Source: JAEUSG01 sp964590225
GTDB lineage: Bacteria > Fibrobacterota > OXYB2-FULL-49-7 > JAEUSG01
DNA length: 63,052 bases
Assembly: GCA_964590225.1 (NCBI GenBank)
Contig: CAZPWS010000014.1
Span: forward strand, 1-63,052
Direction of reading: 5' to 3'
Shown here: positions 8,764 through 17,381 of the stretch, piece after piece
How the letters are laid out: the number at the start of each line of letters is the position of its first letter
Position numbering within the stretch: position 1 is the first letter of the stretch
The notes under the pieces: generated by a model
Database searches by the model: none
What the model was told of the DNA's origin: nothing
Seen by the model: only the letters and a program-made list of their open reading frames with translations
Program-made: the position numbers and the translations under genes

Positions 8764-11202
8764 TTATCTTGCAAGAACAATTCGAGTTGAAAAGCGTCTT
8801 TCTCCGTACAGGAGTGTAGCTATATAAATACCAGAAGGCAGATTCAATCCCTCCCTTGTTTGACCACTGAAGGCGATTGACGCTGTTGTGTTGTTTTGTG
8901 GTATGATAAATCTATTAATTTCCCGTCCTGTCAGATCGGTGATAACAATTTCTCTTTTGGAGTTTGGAATAAAGCCGTCAGTTTGGAAAAATATCTGTGT
9001 TTCTGGATTAAAGGGATTTGGGGCAGCGTATATGGGTCTATCTCTTTTCAAAGCAGTAATAGTATTCTCGGAGGCGATCAGATCGAATGCCTCAAATGCG
9101 CCTATGTCTGGAGCACTTCCTGCAAAAGAATCGTTTATCCCTGCGATAAAAACGCCCTTATCAATTTCTTTTGAAGCGTAGGTAAGACGAAAATCAGCAT
9201 TGTAAATGCTGGTGCTTAATAGAGAGGCTATTTCTCCGGGAGTTGAAAAAAGGCCATTTGTTTCATATCCTCGCGCTTGCATACATGAGGCTTCCCTGCA
9301 AACTGGAGTCGAGTTGCGGTAGTTAAGAAATACTCCAGATGGAGCAAGTGTATAATAGCTATTGTAATCCATGATAAGTTGGAGTGGCGTTCCATTTTCT
9401 CTTATTAATTTGTCAAGATTCCAAACCCCGCCTCCTCCAATGAATATGTTGTTTATATAGGTATCGAAAAAGTCGTTCCAGCAGTTAAATGTCCATTCAG
9501 AATTATTGCCGTCACCGACAAAAAAGGTGTTGTGGTAGTGATATGCCGGGGCAAAATCATTAAGGGTGAGCCATAATGGCTTTGCTTTTATGGCATTGCC
9601 GCCGTTCATATAATAGCTCCAGTATGAAACCGTATTGCGCATAAAATAGAGGGGGCCAACTGTGGTAACCGCGTCCGAGAATCCCATGTGCACCCTTTTA
9701 ATGGAGTTGTTATAAATTCTGAGATTTACACATGCTCCTTCTACTTCAATTGCGTCATCAAAAGCTTTGTCGAAGTGGTTGCCGTACAGATCGATATTAG
9801 CGTAGAAACTGGGGTTGAAATACTGCTGTTGATTTGGCGGATATTGGACCATCGCGAACGCGTTAAAAAGCGAGTAAAAGTTGTTGTGTCGAACCACAAA
9901 CCCGCTTCCTGCCTGGCTAATGTCACAACCGTTACTCTCAAAATCATTCATTTTTTGCCACTGCCATGCAAGCCAAGGATCATTAGCGTGAATCATCCAG
10001 TTTTCGGCTCCCACATAACTAAAGAGAGAAGAGTCTATTACGCAGTCGTATGAAAGCTGGTTTTCCGGGCATACAGGCATAAATAACCCAGATTGGCTAT
10101 TTAAGAATTTACAGGATCTGATTACAATGTTGTTGCTTTGTCGTAAAGAAAGCCCTATTTCATTCCCGTGCCGCAATGTGAATCCGCGAAACACAAGAAA
10201 GGCCGAATTGCTAATGTCACATGCGGCTTTGTATCTGCCGACATTGATAACCGTGTTGTTCAGATTTCTACTTTCCGGCAGTACAACGAATAGCTTGCCG
10301 TCTGTTGAATCTTGGAAAAATGCGCCAAACCTGTTTAGCCCTGTAAGATCGTTTTGAAGGTTAAGTAGAGAATTTCCTCCGGTTGCAATGTTGGTTGTAG
10401 CGTATCTGTAAAATGCGCCATTTACTGTATAGACTGAGCGGACTTGCCATGAGACAACTGTTGAATAAATTGCAAGGCCATTTATATCGGTTCCCGCATT
10501 TTGCCATGTCTGATATCCGCCTGCTATTAATGAATCGGATCCGTCAAAAAATACACTGTCCCCATCCGCAATAATGTGTATGTAGTTTGCTGGTGCCCCG
10601 CGTATGCTGTCGAACAGTGTAGAACCGTAATATGTTCCGTTCGCAAAGTGTATTTTATCTCCGGCCAAAAGCCCAGTAGATTTTATGCCGGTGAGCGTTC
10701 GTTTTGCCTGCGTTGGTGAATAGCCGCTATTTGAATCGTGTCCAGTTGTGTTGTTTATGTATAAGTCCCGCCCTGAAGCGGGGAAGTTATCGCTTCTTGT
10801 ATAGATTGATCCGGTCGAGTAGGAGGACTCACTGTTTTTATTAAGTATTCTTACCCTTATATCATACTGTGAAGAAGGCGAAAGATTAAAAATAGAGCCA
10901 CTAAGCCGGTATTCAGGAGGAACACCCGCTGCTTTATAATTATCTATCGAGTCCGCGTAAAGTTCAAATTCTCTATTCATGGGAATGTTTGCAATAATGG
11001 AGAGCGGATGGCCTCTTTTCCATTTTGTCGTGCCTGTAGTTTTATATTCAACCACAATAGAATCGATTTCACGCAAATCTGCTGGCGTTGGGTTTATAAG
11101 CGGAAGAACTACGCTTATATTTTCAAAGGTTGACGATAGCTCCAACGATGGAGATGGTATAACTATCGACAACGCGCTAATATAAAGAAGAAATATTAGA
11201 AT
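8764..11202 (-). CDS. Secreted parallel beta-helix protein with C-terminal sorting domain
   Basis: The order is signal peptide, fibronectin-III-like segment (about 15-120), a right-handed parallel beta-helix of the pectin-lyase-like type opening at LYINNTTGHDSNSG, then a C-terminal sorting-type domain with APNPFNPETQ, VITDLTGREI and LPSGIYIATL. The beta-helix fold is typical of polysaccharide lyases and some hydrolases; catalytic residues cannot be assigned. The longest conventional start is TTG at 11172, but it cuts off the hydrophobic signal. The frame upstream reads ILIFLLYISALS, so I extend to ATT at 11202, which forms an ATTCTAA overlap with the stop of the MFS gene. The start is therefore an atypical ATT or a misread ATG. 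Confidence 0.75.
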   Translation of the reverse strand: MLIFLLYISALSIVIPSPSLELSSTFENISVVLPLINPTPADLREIDSIVVEYKTTGTTKWKRGHPLSIIANIPMNREFELYADSIDNYKAAGVPPEYRLSGSIFNLSPSSQYDIRVRILNKNSESSYSTGSIYTRSDNFPASGRDLYINNTTGHDSNSGYSPTQAKRTLTGIKSTGLLAGDKIHFANGTYYGSTLFDSIRGAPANYIHIIADGDSVFFDGSDSLIAGGYQTWQNAGTDINGLAIYSTVVSWQVRSVYTVNGAFYRYATTNIATGGNSLLNLQNDLTGLNRFGAFFQDSTDGKLFVVLPESRNLNNTVINVGRYKAACDISNSAFLVFRGFTLRHGNEIGLSLRQSNNIVIRSCKFLNSQSGLFMPVCPENQLSYDCVIDSSLFSYVGAENWMIHANDPWLAWQWQKMNDFESNGCDISQAGSGFVVRHNNFYSLFNAFAMVQYPPNQQQYFNPSFYANIDLYGNHFDKAFDDAIEVEGACVNLRIYNNSIKRVHMGFSDAVTTVGPLYFMRNTVSYWSYYMNGGNAIKAKPLWLTLNDFAPAYHYHNTFFVGDGNNSEWTFNCWNDFFDTYINNIFIGGGGVWNLDKLIRENGTPLQLIMDYNSYYTLAPSGVFLNYRNSTPVCREASCMQARGYETNGLFSTPGEIASLLSTSIYNADFRLTYASKEIDKGVFIAGINDSFAGSAPDIGAFEAFDLIASENTITALKRDRPIYAAPNPFNPETQIFFQTDGFIPNSKREIVITDLTGREINRFIIPQNNTTASIAFSGQTREGLNLPSGIYIATLLYGERRFSTRIVLAR

Positions 11203-12626
11203 GGCGTCCGCCTTATTATTCGTTGTGTAAAGCTTTCGAAATATTTGATAGTCGAGATGCTTGATGACTTAAAAAACTCTTTTGCACTTTCAGCTTTTAG
11301 TGTTTCCACAGGTAATACTTCCTTAACCTTTGTGCCAACAAGAAGCGCAACAGCCATTCTGCCAACTCCTGATAGCAGAAAAACGGCGATTATTGGATTA
11401 ATGCTCAATGGTAATGCTTTTTGCGACGCGAGAAAGCTTCCCACAAGAGCACCCATTAAGGCACCGAGTGCGTTAAGGAGTCCGAAATAGGACATACATA
11501 AAGCAAGTCTTTGCCTTGTTACTGCGTTAAATATGAAATTGCCTATGGATAATTCATATCCGGTCCATAAAAATCCACCCCACATCTGTACTGATACAAG
11601 AAAAATTAATGCTGTCAGCTTGTTAAAATGCAAAAATTCCGGTATTGCCCATAAAAATGGAATGATAATCACCGTAAGTGTTGAAATTCTTATCGCCATA
11701 AGCGGTCCGAATTTATCGGCAAACCTTCCCCATGCCGGTAAAAACAGAAGCGATGTAAGCGAGCCGGAAAGAATTACAAGCATGTATTGGAAATAGGAAA
11801 ATTCAAGATTTCGAAGCATATAAACAGCAGTAAAAGGGCCGCTTATTTGTGCAGAAAATGAAAATAGAGCAGTAAAAATCACAAAACGACCGAAATTATT
11901 ACGAGGCATTTTTTTTAAGAATTGACCAAAAGAGAAATAGGCTATTGCGTCCTGTTTATATGGTGGTTCGTGCTGCCGCGCAAGAAACTTGCCACTGATA
12001 AAGCGACCCAAAAAAGCCAAAGAAAAGAGAAAGACAAAACCGAAGAATATCCAGCCCTTGCCATTAAGTATGTCAAGTAGTTTGCTGGCAATTAGCGAGT
12101 TTACAAGTGCAAGAAAACCGGCGATTCTATTCCTTCTGCCGAAATAGGCACCAAGATCTTTTGTAACAAGATCGCGCATCCATGAATTCCATGCGGGGCC
12201 GGCAAAGGCACCGGTCATTATTAGAAATGTATATAATCCGATAAGTATTGTTGCTGGCCAATGGTTATTAAATCCGGCGAAGTAGTAAAGTGCGCCTGCT
12301 AAAAGAAGAGTAAACCACATAAATGACTGCACCATAACGCAAACTACAGATATCTTTTTTCTCGACCAGACACCCATTGCGCGATAGGTGAATAGCTGTG
12401 TCAAATTGCCAAGAAGCCCAGGAAGAGAATTTATGAGTCCAACATGGAGATTGCTTGCGCCAATCGCCACAGCGTACGGAATTATATTTCTAAGGCCGTA
12501 ACCATCCATGAAACTGAATGCTCCGGCTTCCTTGACGCTTATCCTTTTGCTTATTTCAATAAGTTTATCCCGATGGCGGAACTCTGATGTGGAATGTTCA
12601 CTATTTGCATGAATCGTGGTAGCCAT
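11196..12626 (-). CDS. Major facilitator superfamily transporter
   Basis: This 476-residue integral membrane protein has about twelve hydrophobic segments after a polar N-terminus of about 40 residues. The loop YRAMGVWSRKKI after the second helix and the second-half counterpart PAWGRFADKFGP are the MFS A-motif-like loops. The substrate cannot be assigned; position between a sulfatase and a secreted beta-helix protein suggests uptake of a sugar or released product, which is inference. The stop overlaps the likely start of the beta-helix gene. No strong ribosome-binding site is seen before the ATG. Confidence 0.85.
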   Translation of the reverse strand: MATTIHANSEHSTSEFRHRDKLIEISKRISVKEAGAFSFMDGYGLRNIIPYAVAIGASNLHVGLINSLPGLLGNLTQLFTYRAMGVWSRKKISVVCVMVQSFMWFTLLLAGALYYFAGFNNHWPATILIGLYTFLIMTGAFAGPAWNSWMRDLVTKDLGAYFGRRNRIAGFLALVNSLIASKLLDILNGKGWIFFGFVFLFSLAFLGRFISGKFLARQHEPPYKQDAIAYFSFGQFLKKMPRNNFGRFVIFTALFSFSAQISGPFTAVYMLRNLEFSYFQYMLVILSGSLTSLLFLPAWGRFADKFGPLMAIRISTLTVIIIPFLWAIPEFLHFNKLTALIFLVSVQMWGGFLWTGYELSIGNFIFNAVTRQRLALCMSYFGLLNALGALMGALVGSFLASQKALPLSINPIIAVFLLSGVGRMAVALLVGTKVKEVLPVETLKAESAKEFFKSSSISTIKYFESFTQRIIRRTPF

Positions 12627-12761
12627 TTAAGTCAGAAATATAATTTATTTAACGGCTATATTATTAGTGGTTGTTATGATTTTTCAAAGCAGCATGAGTG
12701 ATAACTATAAGTTACACTTAGTAAATTAATTTTTTAATGGGTAAACACTGTTTAAGATGTG

Positions 12762-14183
12762 CTATACAAAGTGCTCTGATTGATCCGGCTTTGTTTCTTT
12801 TGCCCATTTTTTCATTGTTGACCAATATGTTTCTTTTGTTTTAAGAAGGTCATAAACCTCTGTATCGTTTGTGTTTTTCATTAATAATTCGATTAATTCT
12901 CTCCTGATACTTCCATATAGAGGGTCGCAAGCAAGATCTTCTCTTTCGTTAGGGTCCTTTTCCAGATTAAAAAGCATTGGGTGATCAAATCCAGCGAAAG
13001 AAATTAACTTGTATTTTTCTTTGCGGATCATTCTACTAAGAGGCTCACTTAATCTCCCATAATATTCAGAAAATGCTATATTTTCCCAATCAGAGACACT
13101 GCCATTTTCTAATAAAGGTAGCAGGCTTTTACCTTTAAAGCTATGTAGTCTGTCTGTTTGGGCGATTTCTGTCAATGTAGGAGCAATATCAACTAAGCTT
13201 GCGATACTGTTAAGTTTAATATTTTTTTTGAAATGGCCCGGCCATGACACTATCAAAGGAACCTTCACGGATCCATCGTAAAAATTACTTTTCCACCATA
13301 GACCATTTTGTCCTAACATGTCGCCATGGTCAGATGTGTAAAGCACAACACTGTTGTTGGCGTATTTTGTTTCGTGTATTGCTTTTGTAATAGTACCAAA
13401 AAGTGAATCCATGTAAGTTACAAGACCATAGTAAGCTGCTTGTGCGGATTGAATTGTAGCCGGAGAAAGATTTTCAATTCCTCTATTCTTTCGCCAAAGT
13501 TTCATTGCAGGATGAAGTTTTCTGTAAAAATCATCATCATTATTGTCGGGCATGGGAATTTTGTCCATATACTCTTCATATAAGCTCTTGGGGCAAATAT
13601 AAGGACAATGTGGTGCATATGAACCAACTATAAGAAGGAGTGGCCTGCTATTAGATCTTGTTTGTATGCATCTTATGGCAGCTTCTGTAACTTTGTTGTC
13701 AAACTCGTGGATTAATGTGTTTCCTGGACCTGATATTTCAACGGCCGATCGATTCTGACCGGATGTTTTACTAATGCTTTCAGGTAAGCCTATTGGGATT
13801 CCACCTAAGTATTGTTCCGTAACATCTCCAATTAACCTTTTTTCAAAACCGTGTCGCTGATCTGGACCAGTGAAATGCATGCGACCACAAAGTATTGTCT
13901 CATATCCGGAAGCTCCTAACTTATGGACAAATGTTGGGATTTCAGAGTTAAGTATGCAGTTATTTGTCCATACGCCTGTGTCGGAAGGGTATTGCCCTGT
14001 CAAAAAGGCGGTTCTTGACGGGACACATAAAGGAGATGCACAGTAGCAGTTATGAAAGGCTACGCCATCTTGCGCAAGTTTATCGATGTTTGGTGTTCTT
14101 ACAATGTCATTACCATAGCAACCCAAAACATTTGGATTGTGCTGATCTGACATAAATAATACTATGTTTGGCTTGTCGCTCAT
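12762..14183 (-). CDS. Cys-type sulfatase (alkaline-phosphatase superfamily)
   Basis: This is a type I sulfatase of 473 residues hydrolysing sulfate esters or sulfamates. The sulfatase signature is CVPSR at 53-57, where C53 must be oxidised to formylglycine. The metal site is suggested by D13 in FMSDQ and D285-H286 in YTSDHGD; H103 and K298 fit the usual active-site His and Lys. The RMHFTG context and the PHCPY region resemble the choline-sulfatase and heparan-sulfatase branches. No signal peptide precedes MSDKPNIVLF, so the enzyme appears cytoplasmic. The FGE-like protein nearby lacks catalytic cysteines, so maturation must come from elsewhere. It lies 31 bases after a secreted-protein gene and 135 before the MFS gene. 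Confidence 0.92.
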   Translation of the reverse strand: MSDKPNIVLFMSDQHNPNVLGCYGNDIVRTPNIDKLAQDGVAFHNCYCASPLCVPSRTAFLTGQYPSDTGVWTNNCILNSEIPTFVHKLGASGYETILCGRMHFTGPDQRHGFEKRLIGDVTEQYLGGIPIGLPESISKTSGQNRSAVEISGPGNTLIHEFDNKVTEAAIRCIQTRSNSRPLLLIVGSYAPHCPYICPKSLYEEYMDKIPMPDNNDDDFYRKLHPAMKLWRKNRGIENLSPATIQSAQAAYYGLVTYMDSLFGTITKAIHETKYANNSVVLYTSDHGDMLGQNGLWWKSNFYDGSVKVPLIVSWPGHFKKNIKLNSIASLVDIAPTLTEIAQTDRLHSFKGKSLLPLLENGSVSDWENIAFSEYYGRLSEPLSRMIRKEKYKLISFAGFDHPMLFNLEKDPNEREDLACDPLYGSIRRELIELLMKNTNDTEVYDLLKTKETYWSTMKKWAKETKPDQSEHFV

Positions 14184-14214
14184 ACTTATGAAGCCGTTTT
14201 AGCGAATATGTTGT

Positions 14215-15750
14215 TTATTTTATTAGGTTTATCCTTTTTCGAATAGTCGTGGTTTCATTTTTGTAGTTAACAATATACATGCCCGATGGATTTTTAAACG
14301 CGTCCCAAGTTGCCGATATTTTTTGATTGTCTTCACATAGTAGCTTAGTAAGATTTGCTACTACTTTTCCTTGTAAGTTATGTATTGTCAGCGTGTTTTT
14401 AATGCCAGAAAAGTTATTTACAGTAATGTTTACGATAGGATTGAATGGGTTTGGAGTAATTATCATGGATGGAACCGAGGTTTGCGAAACACTATTCTCT
14501 GTTTTAGTAACCCCATCATTCAACAGTCTGTAACCTATTACGATGGGCTCGGTAGAAACACTTGGATGCTTTTCATATACTATTAAGCTTGCTTTATTTG
14601 CTGTATTTGAGGCAATAAAGCTTTTAGCAGATGGTGAATTAGCTGTTCCAGACACCAATACTGGCGAGATTATTGTGTCTCCATCAACATTGAACTTAGC
14701 AAGGCAAACCTTTTCGTAATTTGGATTTCCATAGAATTCGTGCCATACAAGCACAAAACCTTCTCCGTCCCAAGATATCTTTGGGGCTACCATCCTATTA
14801 ATGGTACCACTTTTGATAAATCCGACACTCATATTTTTGAACCTCTCTCCCAGGCTGCTTAATATTGCAGCATTATTTGAACCGGCATTTGCACGCCCCC
14901 CTGTATTAATTTCATTTTGCCATGCGACAAAAAAGTTGCCATTACCTGATGCGATTGCTACTGGCACGGTTCTATCATACGGATCGTTGGTCGTCGAATA
15001 CACATCCTTTGTAAAGATTTGCCCGTTGAGGAAAAAACTGCCAACAGTAGGAGATAGTGTTTGTGGAGCAGTACTTGCAAACCTGTACTGAGATCCTGTT
15101 GAAAAGACAAAAACTTTTCCTTCATCAGCGGTAGCAATAACTGGTGAAACATAGTGTGTATTACCGGTCGCCGCTATGATTCCATTGGGCTCTAATATAG
15201 AACCATCAGGCGAAAGTCGAGTTAGATACACTTCGTAATTACGACTAGATCGACCATCTAACCAGACAATATTAACATTTGTGCCATCATACACAGCTTC
15301 TGGCATAATCTGATTTCTTGCACCGCCAGACACTAAAATTCCATCAGGATCGAGTACCGTTCCAGCTTTTGTTATTCGTGCGGCATATATATCCCAGTCC
15401 GTACCATTCCGAAGATCTTGCCATACTGCGACAAAATCAGAGCCGTTAAAAACAACTTTAGGTGCCTCTCTAAGGTCGTCATGAGAGGAGATGATAAATG
15501 GCTCGTTGTCAATTATTGTTCCGTTTATATCAATACGACAAGCAACTATTTTACTGTGATATATGGGGCCGTTTCGCAAATCACCATCAAGCAATCGACC
15601 GCTTTGCCAGCATACAAGGAAAATACCGTCACCATGTGCAACGGCTGGGGTATAGGCGCAATTTGAGTTATGTGTTGGAAGAAGATTTTCTACCGATAGC
15701 TCTGCAAATATTCTAAAGAAAATTAATAGCGTAAGTATTGCGTGTCTCAT
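14215..15750 (-). CDS. Secreted repeat protein (probable beta-propeller) with C-terminal sorting domain
   Basis: GGGAGG lies about eight bases before the ATG, which opens a signal peptide (MRHAILTLLIFFRIFAELS). The body carries repeats of about 50 residues with a shared pattern: FLVCWQSGR, FVAVWQDLRNGTDWDIYAAR, VNIVWLDGRSSRNYEVYLTR, then FFVAWQ and FVLVWHE, with linkers such as GTVLDPDGI. This W-x-D-x-R/DIY-x-x-R repeat is common in secreted propeller-like proteins of unknown ligand. The C-terminus has PNPFNPIVN, IHNLQGKVV and PSGMYIVNY, a T9SS-type or related sorting module. No catalytic motif is evident. Confidence 0.8.
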   Translation of the reverse strand: MRHAILTLLIFFRIFAELSVENLLPTHNSNCAYTPAVAHGDGIFLVCWQSGRLLDGDLRNGPIYHSKIVACRIDINGTIIDNEPFIISSHDDLREAPKVVFNGSDFVAVWQDLRNGTDWDIYAARITKAGTVLDPDGILVSGGARNQIMPEAVYDGTNVNIVWLDGRSSRNYEVYLTRLSPDGSILEPNGIIAATGNTHYVSPVIATADEGKVFVFSTGSQYRFASTAPQTLSPTVGSFFLNGQIFTKDVYSTTNDPYDRTVPVAIASGNGNFFVAWQNEINTGGRANAGSNNAAILSSLGERFKNMSVGFIKSGTINRMVAPKISWDGEGFVLVWHEFYGNPNYEKVCLAKFNVDGDTIISPVLVSGTANSPSAKSFIASNTANKASLIVYEKHPSVSTEPIVIGYRLLNDGVTKTENSVSQTSVPSMIITPNPFNPIVNITVNNFSGIKNTLTIHNLQGKVVANLTKLLCEDNQKISATWDAFKNPSGMYIVNYKNETTTIRKRINLIK

Positions 15751-15767
15751 AGTTTCGCCTCCCTTGT

Positions 15768-16892
15768 TTATTTAATTCTTCGAAAAAGAAAATTCCGAGT
15801 TGGGGTATGTTCTCTTGAAACAAAATCATGTCCACTTTCAACCCAATCGAAAGCGCCATAAACATTGACGCTTCCAAAGAATTCGTAGCTAAATTTAACG
15901 GTTGTTTTGCCATCTTTTACAGTAGGGAGAAGCGCGGCAACAATTTTTTCCTTTAGATCTATTCTGTGTAGCTGCCGTGTGTCGATATGTGTGTAGTACA
16001 AGAATCTTTTTTCCGGGTCGTCTGGGCCGAACTTTATAACGCAAGCCTCTGGGTAGAAGTTCATCCCCTCAAAAGGCCCCGGCTTGTTTCTGAGTCTAAG
16101 GGAGTCAGTTCGTGGCATTACCCCATTAAAAGAACCATTCGCAAGATCCCAGTAAAAAAGGTACCAGTTTTGTATGGTTTGACCGCAATACAGGCGATTA
16201 TTTTTTTCGTCAAGTGCCATGGGAAGATATTTGGTTCCGTTGATTTTGCCCACCGTTGTTTCGAGAGCCATTTTTTGCACAATAATTCCGTCTATTGTAA
16301 GTATTGTCAAACTGCATACCGATTGAGTTCCATTATTGATATTTCTTGATGTCATCAAGTAAATGTTTCCACTACTATCGAAGTCGAGGCCGAATGCGTT
16401 GGATGAGACTATGTCTGAAACAATTGTCCGAACTTCCTGTGTCTGAAAATCTAACACCCTAAGGTATTTTAAATTGGACCAGTTATCGTTTAGCACACGA
16501 TATCTACCACATGGAGATAGAGCGGATGACTTCTTATTGGTATAGTCCCATATGCCAAAACGGGCAACACCAAAAGGGCCATCTAAGTGACCAATTGCAC
16601 CACCAGCAATCTGATGAACCCTCTTTTTTTGCGGGTCATACCATGCCCAAAAAAAGTTACCGGAGGCCCCACTTGTGTGTCCACTATAACAGCCACCATC
16701 TCCGCCAGTAGCCATATGCCATCCTGCTTCCATCGCGGGACCACCAAAATGACCTGGGGCGTTTGAAGCGAGAACTTGTGAAACTTCCCATTCTACGGTA
16801 CTGTCATGAATAGGTACTGCGAACTGGTTAGCGTACAGTATCTGTGCAAAAGTTGTGGCCATTATAATTGCGTACATTTTCAAAATATTCAT
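15768..16892 (-). CDS. Secreted beta-propeller-like protein of unknown function
   Basis: I choose the ATG at 16892 (GGGTGGGA just upstream) over the GTG three codons earlier; this gives 374 residues starting with MNILKMYAIIMATTFAQILYA, a signal peptide. The body contains NHL/SMP-30-like turns: FGLDFDSSGNIYLMT, MALDEKNNRLYCG and HRIDLKEKIVAALLP. A glycine-rich GGDGGCYSGHTSGASG stretch lies near residue 65. There is no sorting domain. It is the first gene of the minus-strand run that continues to nspC, so its upstream repeat region may control the whole locus. Confidence 0.72.
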   Translation of the reverse strand: MNILKMYAIIMATTFAQILYANQFAVPIHDSTVEWEVSQVLASNAPGHFGGPAMEAGWHMATGGDGGCYSGHTSGASGNFFWAWYDPQKKRVHQIAGGAIGHLDGPFGVARFGIWDYTNKKSSALSPCGRYRVLNDNWSNLKYLRVLDFQTQEVRTIVSDIVSSNAFGLDFDSSGNIYLMTSRNINNGTQSVCSLTILTIDGIIVQKMALETTVGKINGTKYLPMALDEKNNRLYCGQTIQNWYLFYWDLANGSFNGVMPRTDSLRLRNKPGPFEGMNFYPEACVIKFGPDDPEKRFLYYTHIDTRQLHRIDLKEKIVAALLPTVKDGKTTVKFSYEFFGSVNVYGAFDWVESGHDFVSREHTPTRNFLFRRIK

Positions 16893-16985
16893 ACTTCCCA
16901 CCCCCTTTTTTAGTCAGTCAGAGAATATTAAATAATGCAGGAATACTGATAGGATTTAGTATAGACATTTTTCTATCGTCACGCA

Positions 16986-17060
16986 ATGCCATAAACTGCA
17001 TTTTTTATGGTCTAAACTTTATTTTTATGGCCTATACTGCATTTTTTATGGTCCAAACTT
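16986..17060. repeat. Two 34-bp direct repeats with a shared ATTTTTATGG core
   Basis: Copies at 16986-17019 and 17027-17060 match at 30 of 34 positions, both containing ACTGCATTTTTTATGG. A third shorter core ATTTTTATGG straddles the gap at 17021-17030, so cores recur about every 20 bp. They lie 94-168 bp upstream of the minus-strand propeller gene. A protein-binding array is plausible but unproven. Confidence 0.75.
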
Positions 17061-17173
17061 CATTTCCTTGTATCTATATAATTTGTTTTCGATACTTTAA
17101 AGTGCTGTCTTTTCTTAGGCTGATTACAATCGTAAAAAGGGTTAGTATGAAATTATTTACCCCAATTTTTTCG

Positions 17174-17197
17174 TTAGAAGAAACTTCTAATGCAAAG
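17174..17197. repeat. Small hairpin plus one copy of TTCTAATGCAAAG
   Basis: TTAGAAG and CTTCTAA (17174-17190) form a perfect 7-bp stem with a three-base loop. It merges into TTCTAATGCAAAG at 17185-17197, the same 13-mer found in both arms of the palindrome at 17292-17321. Confidence 0.6.
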
Positions 17198-17291
17198 CGT
17201 TCAGAAAGAATACTATTGTTCAAACAAAAACAATGCCCACTCTTTGTGAGTAATGAATAGTTTTAAAAAGTGGAGACAAAGAGAGTATCTT

Positions 17292-17321
17292 CTTTGCATT
17301 AGAAATCTTTCTAATGCAAAG
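17292..17321. repeat. Perfect inverted repeat, 14-bp arms with 2-bp spacer
   Basis: CTTTGCATTAGAAA at 17292-17305 and TTTCTAATGCAAAG at 17308-17321 are exact reverse complements separated by TC. No T-run follows on either strand, so it is not a standard intrinsic terminator. It is 22 bp from the proposed polA promoter and could be an operator or cruciform site. Confidence 0.8.
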
Positions 17322-17342
17322 TTTGGGTTTATGTAACTTGAG

Positions 17343-17372
17343 TTGATTACTTCCCGACTCTCAGGGTATATT
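17343..17372 (+). promoter_or_regulatory. Candidate sigma70-type promoter for polA
   Basis: TTGATT at 17343-17348 and TATATT at 17367-17372 are separated by 18 bases. The predicted transcription start would fall only a few bases before the ATG at 17382, so the message may be nearly leaderless; no ribosome-binding site is visible. Confidence 0.4.
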
Positions 17373-17381
17373 GTACCAAGA

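Larger units (their letters stand above)
16893..17381. other. 489-bp intergenic region between divergent genes
   Basis: No convincing gene lies here. The region holds the two 34-bp direct repeats, the hairpin and the 30-bp palindrome listed separately, and a promoter candidate for polA. An open frame of 130 codons on the plus strand crosses it but has no ribosome-binding site, no recognisable domain and repeat-derived composition. I treat the region as regulatory or a decayed mobile remnant. Confidence 0.6.

Noticed and set aside
12664..12676. The 13-mer TTAGTGGTTGTTA occurs both here and at 61016-61028, each in a short intergenic gap.
   Set aside because: A 13-base match between two places in 63 kb is expected by chance, and no promoter-like elements line up around it.
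16868..17260. 130-codon plus-strand open frame in the intergenic region upstream of polA.
   Set aside because: It overlaps the start of the propeller gene antisense, crosses the direct repeats, has no ribosome-binding site and no recognisable fold.
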